Position numbers and translations under genes: made by a program. A model generated the notes under the pieces. That model was not told the DNA's origin, ran no database searches, and worked only from the letters and a program-made list of their open reading frames with translations. From Phosphuga atrata (taxonomy: Eukaryota > Arthropoda > Insecta > Coleoptera > Silphidae), in NCBI GenBank assembly GCA_944588485.1, contig OX155905.1:15757701-15821700 (forward strand): a stretch of 64,000 nt of DNA. The letters are read 5' to 3'. Of the stretch, positions 42,301-52,078 are shown one piece after another. The stretch's first letter is position 1. Each line of letters opens with the position of its first letter.

Positions 42301-44595
42301 CTACACCAGCAGCGTACTATCACCGATACATTTCGGCCTACCCGTTCAGCAATAGCACGAACCGAAAAACCCGCTTCTCGCATATCAATAATGCGGCCAC
42401 TTTCAAAATCACTTAGATGATGATGTTGTGCACGACGACGAACACGGGGCATCTTTTTAAGTTTTACAAACTAAAACGTCCAACTATTCGGAGGCTACTT
42501 GGATATTAGAAGCAATTATATTAAAAAATCAGCAGCTTCCCTTTTCAAGCAACAAAGAGTACCTACTCCGAATAATACATAGCTATTTGAGAGATTATTC
42601 TTCAAGCACAGAATGCAATAGAAGAGCGTGATGTCAGTAGTCATGATTCACAGGGCTCGATGTTGGGTCCGACGCTGTGGAATGTCCTTTCTAGCACACC
42701 ATTATGAGTCATGATGTTCAAGAAAAAATATCATTAAATCATGAAAAAATACCATTAAATAGGAACCAAAACAATTGTTTTTTTTTTTGATCATGGATGC
42801 AGTTCATTTACATGATCAAATTCTGTAAATTTCATTAAAATCGTCCAATAAATACTTGGGTTCTGTTTTTTTTTATTTTTTTTTTATTTAAGGTAGTATA
42901 TTTCTTGTTTTAATTATTTTTTATTTTAATTTGTAGTGACTCGTGCTGTAAGTAACGGTGTAATGGTAGCTACACGTGTGGGTAGTATTGTAATCGCTGT
43001 CTTGACTTTGTGGTTCGGATTGGCGCAAGGCGAGCAGAAGGAGTTGGACATTGTCAACGGCTATTTCAATACTTGCCTGGTGAGACACAGTTTGCTGGGA
43101 GCAATCTTGATCTTGCAGATTTATTTGACTGCCGTGGTCATTGGCAGGGAGTTGCAAAAGGCTAAGGAAGCCAAAGCTTTTACGACCGTCCAAAAGACGA
43201 AAGCGCCCAAGAAGGACAAATCCAAAAAAAGTAGGTAATAATGAATAATATTTATTGTTAATAGTCATTTTTTAATACTAATTTCAATAATGAAATAAGA
43301 AAAATTGAATAATTTTTTTTGGAAGAAGCATTAATGGACCGTTTATTTTGAAAGTGGTGTAAGTCCATTAAAAAAATGGAATATTTTGCAATTTATGCTT
43401 AATTTAGTGTAAAGTTTTCATTTATAACTAATTAGTAGTTAATATCTTAAAAAATGCCAATGTTTTGTTCAATTTAAAATTAACACTGGACTGCACACTA
43501 TCTTTCCAAAAACACTGCCTGAATACAAAGGCAAAGTTTGTGCTAGGAATAATATCATCCGGGAGCTCATTGGCACAACATGGGGAGCGCAGCCTGACGT
43601 GCAGCGTACGTCGGCCCTTGCTGTCTGTTTCTCCGCTGCCGAGTACGCGGCACCAGTGTGATACAACTTGGTTCACTCAAGACATGTTGACGTGACCTTA
43701 AACGAGACGTGCAGGATTATAACAGGCTGCCTGAGATCGAGACCTGGGGAGAAACTGTACCATCTAGCTGGAATTGCCCCAGCACGCGTCAGACGCAAAG
43801 TAGCATCCGAAACAGAGCGGCAGAAGCATCGGAGATAGGCGGCACCCTCTATACGACCAACAACCAGAAAGGCGACGACTCAAATCAAGGAAGAGCTTTT
43901 TCGAACATACGCAACAAAACTGCAGACATGCACAAAATAACGCCGCATAGAACTATGGAAAAAACAACACCCAAACCTGCGGACCGAACCCAGAGAGGAG
44001 CTGCCACCAGGAAAAGTTTTACCATACGTGACATGGAAATCACTGCACAGACTAAGGACAGGAGTGACGCGCTGCAAAACGAACAGGATGAGATGGGGTA
44101 TGCCTGTGGATGACGAGCTGTGCTTCAGAGCAACAGCCATCTTCTCAGATGTCCCAACATGAGAGAGGTATGCACAATGGAGGTCCTAATTGTGGCAAAT
44201 GACAGGGCGATAGACGCTACCAACTATTGGAAAAGAAGGGCCTGAATGTAAATACTGGTGTCTTGGACTCGGAAATGAATGAATTTAAAATTGGCTATTA
44301 TAGGAAATTGCATAGCAACTAAACATTAATTTTCTCGAAACAAGAAAAAAATGGACTTACACCACTTTCAAAATAAACGGTCCAATTATTTGAAAATTAA
44401 GCATTTTAATTTTAGTAAATCATATTTGTAGATATTTTAATAATAAGCAACATGGAATTCATGTATTGATATGAATTGATATTAATATGTTTATTGTTTG
44501 TTTTAGCTAAGAAAGTTAGTGTAGAGGAATCGGATTTACCAGAAGTGGACCAAAACACCAACAAAAACATTAGAAACCGCACACAGAAGAAATAA
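30206..44595 (+). CDS. TRAM1: TRAM1-like translocating chain-associated membrane protein (whole gene)
   Basis: Six coding exons join in phase at GT-AG sites: 30206-30334, 40488-40652, 40714-40848, 40967-41270, 42937-43230 and 44507-44595. They encode 371 residues; human TRAM1 has 374. Recognisable blocks, in order, are the N-terminal LSHEFVIQNHADIVSCIAMV, IIIHAIIQEYVLDKISKRLH, SKMAVFNSSGQLAIFYL, SLHEIPELYFQRTKKEEYL, LFTFG-type helices ending FGLAQGEQKELD, and a Lys-rich cytosolic tail. Several hydrophobic segments (eight are expected) span the TLC domain (about residues 113-320). TRAM proteins sit next to the Sec61 channel in the ER and help insert or translocate nascent chains (family knowledge). 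Nothing is broken, so it is likely functional. Intron 1 is 10.2 kb and filled with mobile elements; intron 2 is 61 bp. Confidence 0.95.
30958..31928. repeat. Large palindrome, ~310-bp arms, LINE sequence in the centre
   Basis: The left arm, about 30958-31268, and the right arm, about 31598-31928, are inverted copies (e.g. atggaaaaataagcagtcat versus a complementary atgactttgcttatttttcc). The arms contain gggttcaaatcctggg, a good match to the Pol III B box, so a tRNA-derived SINE piece may be included. The spacer, 31269-31597, encodes RTE-type residues. Confidence 0.8.
31230..32190 (+). pseudogene. RTE-type LINE reverse transcriptase, interrupted
   Basis: 31230-31573 encodes EEIITNKADIVAIIQNFYQQ, then LREMKSTRGNRVTAEMLKL, the region before the RT. 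After the right palindrome arm, about 31933-32190 continues GNSADIENYRPISSLS and EQAGFFRRYSTTDHI, two RT core motifs. The pieces are in the order of one LINE that has been split and partly inverted. No intact frame. Confidence 0.7.
32530..33100. repeat. ~445-bp tandem duplication spanning a hAT left end
   Basis: About 32535-32655 and 32980-33100 share gaccg/gactg flank, attattgatgccattcattg and the hAT terminus caggggtcggcaacccgcgg. The duplication therefore contains both host flank and the element end, and must postdate the insertion. Confidence 0.75.
33501..33772 (+). mobile_element. tRNA-derived SINE with exact 12-bp target duplication
   Basis: Flanked by aatctaggtaag at 33489-33500 and 33773-33784. 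The head, gcgcgagtggtgtagtggtg, resembles a tRNA/Pol III A box, and about 60 bases on, cccgagttctatcccc resembles the B box. The 3' half contains AAATACAATAGGCCACAAG and then ...gcagtg...catccacatcgg..., shared with the LINE tail at 38641-38736. It ends in ttttacaaaa. It is nested in the hAT-type element. Confidence 0.85.
35860..36928 (-). pseudogene. THAP zinc-finger protein gene, two frameshifts
   Basis: The minus-strand ATG at 36928 opens MEKAKKPYYKYCTVPECKNT, then STPHKVYFFVPRNAKY. After a one-base shift it continues WCKVVRRDEISPKTCSYCCE and DHFN, giving the C2-CH pattern C-x4-C ... W ... C-x2-H of a THAP domain. Donor gtaagt follows at 36729; the next exon starts near 36660 with IEEDTTNYVQYNIMKQQGQK and ILRLKEGVV. 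Another shift near 36450-36530 leads to the frame 36327-35860, a Ser/Thr-rich region ending IGLLKQSYHLIKLLSESF. THAP domains bind DNA and occur in P-type transposases and host factors; no transposase core is seen here, so the origin is open. Confidence 0.7.
37835..38736 (+). pseudogene. LINE 3' end with RNase H domain (SINE partner)
   Basis: Encodes an RNase H domain with its acidic residues in order: DWYTDGSKKDSRTDAG, then FQAEIHAIAICAHENL, and RIFTDSQAAINAL. After a frameshift near 38125 come FAWVPSHRGLVENEIADKLA, with the conserved His and Asp. Downstream frames are broken. The 3' region contains AAATACAATAGGCCACAAG and ends in gataaagaaaaaaaaa near 38736. RNase H after the reverse transcriptase fits I/LOA/R1-type LINE clades. 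5'-truncated and dead, in TRAM intron 1. Confidence 0.8.
39715..40265 (-). pseudogene. RTE-type LINE C-terminal fragment
   Basis: The minus strand from 40265 shows RRKSELSQEILSSRILRRTT, then KQKIYRTLIKLVITW and DTVKVEKMET, the LYKTLI.PV.LYG.E.W region. It ends with EWRLVVDQAKTHPGL-like residues and a gaagaagaaga tail near 39720. Many stops; TRAM intron 1. Confidence 0.65.
40488..40652 (+). CDS. TRAM1: TRAM1-like exon 2
   Basis: Acceptor ttttttttcag, then ATTPMVSVFIALQHNVTQ (a lumenal loop with an N-glycosylation-type NVT) and the second membrane span, FFYSLICIIIHAIIQEYVLD. Donor gtaagt, phase 0. Confidence 0.95.
40714..40848 (+). CDS. TRAM1: TRAM1-like exon 3
   Basis: After a 61-bp intron: KISKRLHLSKSKMAVFNSSG, then the span QLAIFYLISIVWGYDIILR and EKFFPN. 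Donor gtaagt, phase 0. Confidence 0.95.
40967..41270 (+). CDS. TRAM1: TRAM1-like exon 4 (TLC core)
   Basis: Begins ISAIWSDYPSPMSFMLKLF. It contains the TRAM signature SLHEIPELYFQRTKKEEYL and the membrane span LLLALLVLHFTSELVIHIAQ. One base is left for the next exon; donor gtaagt. Confidence 0.95.
41376..42452 (-). pseudogene. Tc1-like transposase, several frameshifts
   Basis: Starts MPRVRRRAQHHHLSDFESGR, then MREAGFSVRAIAERVGRNVS and GRPRSTTEREDKL, the paired helix-turn-helix head of Tc1 transposases. It continues in other frames with YKRIRSFGIRSYRPQLCLPL, then WNGITLSSAMSLGS, FQKDNVRPHTTAIARQFFDS (the NARPH motif around a catalytic Asp) and VWNEIPQVDIDSLISSIPRR. All blocks are in order, but frames change at least four times and one catalytic segment reads altered, so it cannot make an active enzyme. 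Confidence 0.85.
42545..42715 (+). pseudogene. R1-like LINE reverse transcriptase scrap
   Basis: agctatttgagagattattc ... gcgtgatgtcagta ... ggctcgatgttgggtccgac ... gctgtggaatgt matches the homologous stretch at 46640-46770, where it encodes the G.PQGSVLGPTLWN motif. A short copy of the same R1 family, nested inside the Tc1 element. Confidence 0.7.
42937..43230 (+). CDS. TRAM1: TRAM1-like exon 5
   Basis: Completes a Leu codon, then TRAVSNGVMVATRVGSIVIA, LTLWFGLAQGEQKELD and a last span, GAILILQIYLTAVVIG. It ends in a Lys-rich tail (KKDKSKK). The donor gtaggt at 43231 is chosen over the gtaata 4 bases later because only it keeps exon 6 open. Confidence 0.93.
43335..44384. mobile_element. 1.05-kb element with 35-bp inverted repeats
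   Basis: 43335-43369 (tggaccgtttattttgaaag ...) and 44350-44384 are inverted copies. The interior is mainly a LINE fragment (43470-44270). It lies in TRAM intron 5; the superfamily is not assigned. Confidence 0.75.
43470..44270 (+). pseudogene. LINE (jockey/R1-like) C-terminal fragment
   Basis: In shifting plus-strand frames: DVTLNETCRIITGCLRSRP, EKLYHLAGIAPARVRRKVAS, LRTGVTRCKTNRMRWGMPV and DDELC. These match the region after the RT of insect non-LTR elements (D..LN...R.ITGCL..TP...L..LAGI.P...RR). Stops are frequent. It is inside the inverted-repeat element of TRAM intron 5. Confidence 0.7.
44507..44595 (+). CDS. TRAM1: TRAM1-like exon 6 (stop)
   Basis: Acceptor tgttttag. The charged cytosolic tail KKVSVEESDLPEVDQNTNKN ends in RTQKK with TAA at 44593-44595. 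Confidence 0.9.
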
Positions 44596-44802
44596 TTTCC
44601 AACTATTAAACTTTATGTTTTTGATATCTATTTTTTTTTATCATTTCACGTCCATTTATTGTATAACTTAATTTAATTGCGATTTTTTTTGTATTGCAGA
44701 AAGTGTATATTTTTTACTATTTTTGTTTTTGGAATGTGACTGCCGTTGTTGTTTATTTGATTGTAATTTATAATTAACTTGAGGGCGCAAAAAGATTGAA
44801 AA

Positions 44803-44808
44803 AATAAA
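44803..44808 (+). terminator. Polyadenylation signal for TRAM1-like gene
   Basis: AATAAA about 207 bases after the stop codon, with a T/GT-rich stretch following. A second AATAAA lies at 44860-44865. Confidence 0.55.
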
Positions 44809-45039
44809 ACTTATTGTACAAATTTGTAAGGAAAACGTGGATCGATCATCTCTGTTTTTAATAAAGTAATTTGTATTGAATTTATTCTTTTTTAATTATT
44901 ATTATCACAAACTTATTTTTATTTCTATTTATGTCTAATCAGTAAGATTTTTTATTATCTTGCCTCATAGAAGATCAAATCAGAAAAGTAGATGAGTGAA
45001 CAAAAATAAATGAGACTCTCTCTAGTCCTTAACTTCATG

Positions 45040-46480
45040 GCTAAAATGTCGTGATCCCATGCTAGCGTTTAATTATGTCAGCGGAGTTAGCGATCTTCTT
45101 CCATTTACCCCTGTCTGTCGCCGTTCTTATGTTTTCTTGTAGAGGTGTACCGGTGATCTCTTGCATCTGGTCCATCCAGCGTTTTGGAGAGCGTCCCCGA
45201 GGTCGCGTACCTTCAATTTTCCCTTGGATGAGCATAGATATGTGAGCTTTGCAAATTCTCAGGCTTTTTCAATAATTTGCCGTACATACATGATCTGCTC
45301 TCGAGTGCCTTTACCAGCCACGAATCCAGCTTGTTCCTATGGAATTTGTCGGTCTAAGAAGCTTCTGAGTCGTTGTAGCAGAATTCTGAGCATGACCTTG
45401 CTTGGAACAGCTGTTTTAGCATTTCTCCACTGATATCATATTTCCCTGTACTTTTGTTGTTCTTGAGCATGTTGATGACTTGCTCAACTTCAACTTCTCA
45501 GATGTCAGTATCCTGTTCTACTTGTGTGATGGATGGGAGTTAACTGTTCCCTGACGACGACCTTCATCCGCGTAGAGATCTTCACAGTACTGTCGCCATA
45601 CCTCTACTACATCGTCGATGTTGGATATGACTTTTCCATCCTTGTTTTCTATTTTCAACGTTCTTGGTTGGAACTCTTTCGTGATTTCTTTGATTCTTTG
45701 GAACAGATCGCGTGTTTCCTTCGTGTTTGCCAATCTTTCAATCTCTTTGCATGTTTCCCGGAGGTGTTCGTTTTTGTCTCGTCGACATAGTCTTTGTATT
45801 TCGCGGCTCAATTCGATATTCTGTCTTCTGTTCTTCGGTTATTACACCTGTCTGCCTGATGGTTTTTTTTTGTCCACTACATTCCAGGTTTCGTTATGCA
45901 GTCATCCATTGCTTGTTTTTAACCTCTCTAGCACTCTCGCGTGGACTTTGCTCTTTGGTTCATCATGGTTGTTTTTATTTCATACCACAGTTCTTCAATC
46001 TGCATCTGACTTGTGTTGTCTGGGAGCGCTTTTAAGTTGTCTTCTAATTTTTGCCTGCATTGGCCCATATGTTGTCAGACTGAAGCGCAGGGTGTTCTTG
46101 TCCTGTTTGATTTGGTGTGCATTATGGGCCCGTGCCGTTTGGGTCTTAAGTAGTTTATAGCCGCTACTGAAATCGAGTCGTGGTAGAGTTTTAACATTAT
46201 TGACGCTGGACCCCCATCTTGAGTTTACAAGAATATAGTTTCATTTCTGTAGCGCCCGCCTGGAGAAATCTACGTATATCGGCGCCTTTGGTGCTGCAGA
46301 ACATGCTATTCGTAATGATCAGGTTGTTTTCCATACAAAATTCGGCAAGTTTTTGTCCCATCTTGTTCCTGTCTCCTCTAGTCCATGTCGTCCAATCATA
46401 TGTTTTAGATGTTCATCTTCTTCGGTTTGTCCGATTTCTGCCTTGAAGTCGCCTTGGATGATAGTCATTTCCCGCTCGGT
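45040..46480 (-). pseudogene. RTE-like LINE, internally deleted
   Basis: Read on the minus strand from 46480: an endonuclease scrap (HLKHMIGRHGLEETGTRWDK, LIITNSMF), then 45811-45518 with RDLFQRIKEITKEFQPRTLK and VVEVWRQYCEDLYADEG. RT pieces near 45420-45250 read EQAGFVAGKGTREQIMYVRQ, and the end at 45240-45040 reads GKIEGTRPRGRSPKRWMDQM. Order and orientation fit one decayed RTE-like element downstream of TRAM. Confidence 0.72.
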
Positions 46481-46639
46481 TTGTCGAGATGAGACTAAAC
46501 AAAATTAAATAAGAATAAACAAAACTAATACCGACATACCGATCAATGAGGCTAAGCAAGACAAGATTGGTCTGCCTAGTCAATTCTAGTCTATCTACAT
46601 CTTGGGGGAATTGATAACAAACACTATGCCGACTATTCA

Positions 46640-48103
46640 AATAAAACGGAGCTATTTGAGAAATAGAAAAATCGTTCTTCAAGCACAGAATACAATAGAA
46701 TAGCGTGATGTCAGTATTAGTGGTGCTCCACAAGGGCTCGGTGTTGGATCCGACGTTATAGAATGTCGTATACAACAAAGTCCTAAGACTTAAATTGCCG
46801 GAGGGATTGGACATTGTGGGTTTTGCCGATGACCTGGCTCTAGTAGTGACTAGAAAAACATAGACAGGAATAACGCTCAGAGCATATAGGGCTAAAGAAC
46901 AAGATGGTAATTGGATGGAAGGAAAGAGACTAAACTTGGCCCCTGGAAAAGACAGAGGCTGTGCTCCTAACATGGCTCAGAAGATTGGTCCCAATACTTT
47001 TCTTGTAAAGGTGGAAAAGATAGTTCCCAAAGAGTCGATCTAATATCTGGGTGTGACGAAAGATAAATGCCCATCATTTAAAAATCACATCACCGTAATC
47101 TCAGATAAAGCACTTAAAATTACTGCAGCGCTACAAAAACTAATGCCCAACGTGGGTGGCCCCAAAAGCAGAAAGCGAAGGCTCCTATGCTCGGTGGTAC
47201 ATTCGACTATGCTCTACGCAGTTCCGCTATGGGCAAGTGCATTGGCGAACAAAATGACCAGATACAAACTAACGGCAATACAACGGAAAATGGCCCTGAG
47301 AGTGTCTACTGCATACCAGATGGTCTCAACGGAGGCTTCGCTTGTAATAGTTGGTATATTACATAATAGACGAAATTAAGCATTTTTGAGGAAATTTTGA
47401 GGAAACAGCGGGAGCAGCTGTTTCTCAGCCCAAGCATCAGAGTCTAGCCCAAAGAATCAGGCGGAAAGTTCGTTTTACAGCCAGCCTAGCGACACTTCCG
47501 TCTATCAGGACAACAAACGGAAGAATGTTAGTTTCAAGAAGTGTCTTCTGGAAGCGGCACGTGAAGAAGGAAAGCCGCAACGCTTACCTGACTGAATATG
47601 GATGTGGACGGATGATGAAGACTTATCAGAGCTAGACTATTAGGTGCACGTCATGCACAAGGCGCAGTTTTAACGTATTTAAACTCTCACTGTGAATGCA
47701 GCGACGGATGGTCGGAACCTCTTCTGGATAGTATCGCACGGGATTCCACCACAGTTGTTTGTCCGGTTATAGAAGTAATTGATGACAGTACTCTAACATA
47801 TTACCATCACCTGGATTCCGGCGGCGTGAACTTCGGTGTGATAAAAACGTAAAGAATGAGAGGCAATTGTCGAATAAGGGTCTATGGACCTAGATCCTTA
47901 TCCCTGACGTCGAGCGATGGGTGTCACGAAAGCACGGTGAAATAAACTTTCACCTTACACAAGTGCTAAATGGGCATGGATGCTTTAGGGTTTACCTGTA
48001 AAACATCCGCAGGGCAACCGATAGTCTCGGCGAGTACTGTAGTCTCCCGGACAGCCTCCACACACCATCTTCGAATATGATAGATGGATGAGAGTGGATA
48101 GAG
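46640..48103 (+). pseudogene. R1-clade LINE, 5'-truncated, with foreign insert
   Basis: Contains SGAPQGSVLDPTL, then LPEGLDIVGFADDLALVVTR (the catalytic FADD box), WMEGKRLNLAPGKD, an open stretch 47053-47379 with KLMPNVGGPKSRKRRLLCSV and SALANKMTRYKLTAIQRKMA. Then come a non-R1 segment (47622-47849) and the R1 C-terminal part WVSRKHGEINFHLTQVLNGH, GCFRVYL and CSLPD..HTIFEYDRW. Several stops. The 14-bp satellite starts immediately after its end. Confidence 0.8.
47622..47849 (+). pseudogene. Polypeptide GalNAc-transferase (GT27) coding fragment inside R1
   Basis: 76 open codons read LIRARLLGARHAQGAVLTYL, NSHCECSDGWSEPLLDSIA, RDSTTVVCPVIEVIDDSTL, then TYYHHLDSGGVNFG and a stop at 47850. This is the GT-A catalytic core of polypeptide N-acetylgalactosaminyltransferases, which start mucin-type O-glycosylation in the Golgi. 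In the metal-binding DxH motif (DSH) the Asp is replaced by Asn (NSH). No upstream or downstream GT27 exons and no clear splice donor are seen. R1 coding sequence flanks it on both sides in the same orientation, so a captured gene piece or pseudo-exon is more likely than a working gene. Confidence 0.65.
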
Positions 48104-50289
48104 TTGTCTGTCTAGTCTTGCCTGCCAAGTTTTCTCTGACTAGTCTAGTCTGTCTAATATTGTCTGTCTAATATTGTCTATCTAGTCTTCTCTGTCTAGG
48201 CTTGTCTGTCTAGTCTTGTCTGTCTTGTCTTGTCTGTCTAGTCTTGTCTGTCTAGTCTTGTCTGTCTAGTCTTGTCTGTCTAGTCTTGTCTGTCCAGTCT
48301 TGTCTGTCTAGTCTTGTCTGTCTAGTCTTGTCTGTATAGTCTTGTCTGTCTAGTCTTGTCTGTCTAGTCTTGTCTGTCTAGTCTTGTCTGTCTAGTCTTG
48401 TCTGTCTAGTCTTGTCTGTCTAGTCTTGTCTGTCTAGTCTTGTCTGTCTAGTCTTGTCTGTCTAGTCTTGTCTGTCTAGTCTTGTCTGTCTAGTCTTGTC
48501 TGTCTAGTCTTGTCTGTCTAGTCTTGTCTGTCTAGTCTTGTCTGTCTAGTCTTGTCTGTCTAGTCTTGTCTGTCTAGTCTTGTCTGTCTAGTCTTGTCTG
48601 TCTAGTCTTGTCTGTCTAGTCTTGTCTGTCTAGTCTTGTCTGTCTAGTCTTGTCTGTCTAGTCTTGTCTGTCTAGTCTTGTCTGTCTAGTCTTGTCTGTC
48701 TAGTCTTGTCTGTCTAGTCTTGTCTGTCTAGTCTTGTCTGTCTAGTCTTGTCTGTCTAGTCTTGTCTGTCTAGTCTTGTCTGTCTAGTCTTGTCTGTCTA
48801 GTCTTGTCTGTCTAGTCTTGTCTGTCTAGTCTTGTCTGTCTAGTCTTGTCTGTCTAGTCTTGTCTGTCTAGTCTTGTCTGTCTAGTCTTGTCTGTCTAGT
48901 CTTGTCTGTATAGTCTTGTCTGTCTAGTCTTGTCTGTCTAGTCTTGTCTGTCTAGTCTTGTCTGTCTAGTCTTGTCTGTCTAGTCTTGTCTGTCTAGTCT
49001 TGTCTGTCTAGTCTTGTCTGTCTAGTCTTGTCTGTCTAGTCTTGTCTGTCTAGTCTTGTCTGTCTAGTCTTGTCTGTCTAGTCTTGTCTGTCTAGTCTTG
49101 TCTGTCTAGTCTTGTCTGTCTAGTCTTGTCTGTCTAGTCTTGTCTGTCTAGTCTTGTCTGTCTAGTCTTGTCTGTCTAGTCTTGTCTGTCTAGTCTTGTC
49201 TGTCTAGTCCTGTCTGTCTAGTCCTGTATATCTAGTCTTGTCTGTTTAGTCTTGTCTGTCTAGTCTTGACTGTCTAGTCTTGTCTGTCTAGTCTTGTCTG
49301 TCTAGTCTTGTCTGTCTAGTCTTGTCTGTCTAGTCTTGTCTGTCTAGTCTTGTCTGTCTAGTCTTGTCTGTCTAGTCTTGTCTGTCTAGTCTTGTCTGTC
49401 TAGTCTTGTCTGTCTAGTCTTGTCTGTCTACTCTTGTCTGTCTAGTCTTGTCTGTCTAGTCTTGTCTGTCTAGTCTTGTCTGTCTAGTCTTGTCTGTCTA
49501 GTCTTCTCTGTCTAGTCTTGTCTGTCTAGTCTTGTCTGTCTAGTCTTGTCTGTCTAGTCTTGTCTGTCTAGTCTTGTCTGTCTAGTCTTGTCTGTCTAGT
49601 CTTGTCTGTCTAGTCTTGTCTGTCTAGTCTTGTCTGTCTAGTCTTGTCTGTCTAGTCTTGTCTGTCTAGTCTTGTCTGTCTAGTCTTGTCTGTCTAGTCT
49701 TGTCTGTCTAGTCTTGTCTGTCTAGTCTTGTCTGTCTAGTCTTGTCTGTCTAGTCTTGTCTCTCTAGTCTTGTCTGTCTAGTCTTGTCTGTCTAGTCTTG
49801 TCTGTCTAGTCTTGTCTGTCTAGTCTTGTCTGTCTAGTCTTGTCTGTCTAGTCTTGTCTGTCTAGTCTTGTCTGTCTAGTCTTGTCTGTCTAGTCTTGTC
49901 TGTCTAGTCTTGTCTGTCTAGTCTTGTCTGTCTAGTCTTGTCTGTCTAGTCTTGTCTGTCTAGTCTTGTCTGTCTAGTCTTGTCTGTCTAGTCTTGTCTG
50001 TCTAGTCTTGTCTGTCTAGTCTTGTCTGTCTAGTCTTGTCTGTCTAGTCTTGTCTGTCTAGTCTTGTCTGTCTAGTCTTGTCTGTCTAGTCTTGTCTGTC
50101 TAGTCTTGTCTGTCTAGTCTTGTCTGTCTAGTCTTGTCTGTCTAGTCTTGTCTGTCTAGTCTTGTCTGTCTAGTCTTGTCTGTCTAGTCTTGTCTGTCTA
50201 GTCTTGTCTGTCTAGTCTTGTCTGTCTAGTCTTGTCTGTCTAGTCTTGTCTGTCTAGTCTTGTCTGTCTAGTCTTGTCTGTCTAGTCTT

Positions 50290-50466
50290 TTTTTTATGGT
50301 GGTTTTTTTCTCTCCCAGCCTGAGTGTGAGGCTCTCACTCACTTAACCCCTTATCCACTTCGCTTTAGTATGCTACACCCCGGTATCGCTTGTGCATTCC
50401 TTCAGGGTGTGCAGCCCGGACGGTAGATGCCGCCCTAGTTGGGAATGAAAGTGTCTCTCATCTTCT
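50290..50466 (-). mobile_element. 177-bp insert in satellite, copy 1
   Basis: On the minus strand the insert runs from aagaagatgagagacacttt through ggtgtagcatactaaagcga and gagagcctcacactcaggct to a terminal ccataaaaaaaa. It thus ends like the poly(A) 3' end of a LINE. Copy 1 differs from the other three by cttgtgcatt instead of cttgcgcatt. Confidence 0.85.
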
Positions 50467-51025
50467 TCTGTCTAGTCTTGTCTGTCTAGTCTTGTCTGTC
50501 TAGTCTTGTCTGTCTAGTCTTGTCTGTCTAGTCTTGTCTGTCTAGTCTTGTCTGTCTAGTCTTGTCTGTCTAGTCTTGTCTGTCTAGTCTTGTCTTTCTA
50601 GTCTTGTCTGTCTAGTCTTGTCTGTCTAGTCTTGTCTGTCTAGTCTTGTCTGTCTAGTCTTGTCTGTCTAGTCTTGTCTGTCTAGTCTTGTCTGTCTAGT
50701 CTTGTCTGTTTAGTCTTGTCTGTCTAGTCTTGTCTGTCTAGTCTTGTCTGTCTAGTCTTGTCTGTCTAGTCTTGTCTGTCTAGTCTTGTCTGTCTAGTCT
50801 TGTCTGTCTAGTCTTGTCTGTCTAGTCTTGTCTGTCTAGTCTTGTCTGTCTAGTCTTGCCTGTCTAGTCTTGTCTGTCTAGTCTTGTCTGTCTAGTCTTG
50901 TCTGTCTAGTCTTGTCTGTCTAGTCTTGTCTGTCTAGTCTTGTCTGTCTAGTGTTGTCTGTCTAGTCTTGTCTGTCTAGTCTTGTCTGTCTAGTCTTGTC
51001 TGTCTAGTCTTGTCTGTCTAGTCTT

Positions 51026-51202
51026 TTTTTTATGGTGGTTTTTTTCTCTCCCAGCCTGAGTGTGAGGCTCTCACTCACTTAACCCCTTATCCACTTCGCT
51101 TTAGTATGCTACACCCCGGTATCGCTTGCGCATTCCTTCAGGGTGTGCAGCCCGGACGGTAGATGCCGCCCTAGTTGGGAATGAAAGTGTCTCTCATCTT
51201 CT
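51026..51202 (-). mobile_element. 177-bp insert in satellite, copy 2
   Basis: Same length and the same junctions as copy 1 (ctagtctt | ttttttatgg and catcttctt | ctgtctag). It lies 736 bp downstream of copy 1. Confidence 0.9.
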
Positions 51203-51901
51203 TCTGTCTAGTCTTGTCTGTCTAGTCTTGTCTGTCTAGTCTTGTCTGTCTAGTCTTGTCTGTCTAGTCTTGTCTGTCTAGTCTTGTCTGTCTAGTCTTG
51301 TCTGTCTAGTCTTGTCTGTCTAGTCTTGTCTGTCTAGTCTTGTCTGTCTAGTCTTGTCTGTCTAGTCTTGTCTGTCTAGTCTTGTCTGTCTAGTCTTGTC
51401 TGTCTAGTCTTGTCTGTTTAGTCTTGTCTGTCTAGTCTTGTCTGTCTAGTCTTGTCTGTCTAGTCTTGTCTGTCTAGTCTTGTCTGTCTAGTCTTGTCTG
51501 TCTAGTCTTGTCTGTCTAGTCTTGTCTGTCTAGTCTTGTCTGTCTAGTCTTGTCTGTCTAGTCTTGTCTGTCTAGTCTTGTCTGTCTAGTCTTGTCTGTC
51601 TAGTCTTGCCTGTCTAGTCTTGTCTGTCTAGTCTTGTCTGTCTAGTCTTGTCTGTCTAGTCTTGTCTGTCTAGTCTTGTCTGTCTAGTCTTGTCTGTCTA
51701 GTCTTGTCTGTCTAGTCTTGTCTGTCTAGTCTTGTCTGTCTAGTCTTGTCTGTCTAGTCTTGTCTGTCTAGTCTTGTCTGTCTAGTGTTGTCTGTCTAGT
51801 CTTGTCTGTCTAGTCTTGTCTGTCTAGTCTTGTCTGTCTAGTCTTGTCTGTCTAGTCTTGTCTGTCTAGTCTTGTCTGTCTAGTCTTGTCTGTCTAGTCT
51901 T

Positions 51902-52078
51902 TTTTTTATGGTGGTTTTTTTCTCTCCCAGCCTGAGTGTGAGGCTCTCACTCACTTAACCCCTTATCCACTTCGCTTTAGTATGCTACACCCCGGTATCG
52001 CTTGCGCATTCCTTCAGGGTGTGCAGCCCGGACGGTAGATGCCGCCCTAGTTGGGAATGAAAGTGTCTCTCATCTTCT
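51902..52078 (-). mobile_element. 177-bp insert in satellite, copy 3
   Basis: Identical junctions; 876 bp downstream of copy 2, that is ten 14-bp units more than the spacing of copies 1 and 2. Confidence 0.9.

Larger units (their letters stand above)
41338..42865 (-). mobile_element. Near full-length Tc1-like transposon in TRAM intron 4
   Basis: Terminal inverted repeats of about 85 bases pair 41338-41422 (cagaacatcaagtatttatt) with 42778-42865. The 1.5-kb length, intact ends and a minus-strand transposase (41376-42452) make this a typical Tc1 element. An R1-like LINE fragment (about 42545-42715) lies between the transposase start and the right end. Confidence 0.88.

Noticed and set aside
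43709..44113. Plus-strand ORF of 134 codons as a possible host exon of TRAM
   Set aside because: It lies inside a terminal-inverted-repeat element in intron 5 and overlaps a LINE fragment in another frame; TRAM exons 5 and 6 join in phase without it.
45533..46446. Several plus-strand ORFs of 75-180 codons
   Set aside because: They are shadows of the minus-strand RTE-like LINE; the minus-strand reading shows conserved motifs in order.
46413..46973. Minus-strand ORF of 186 codons
   Set aside because: Antisense to the R1 reverse transcriptase, which reads FADD and other motifs on the plus strand.
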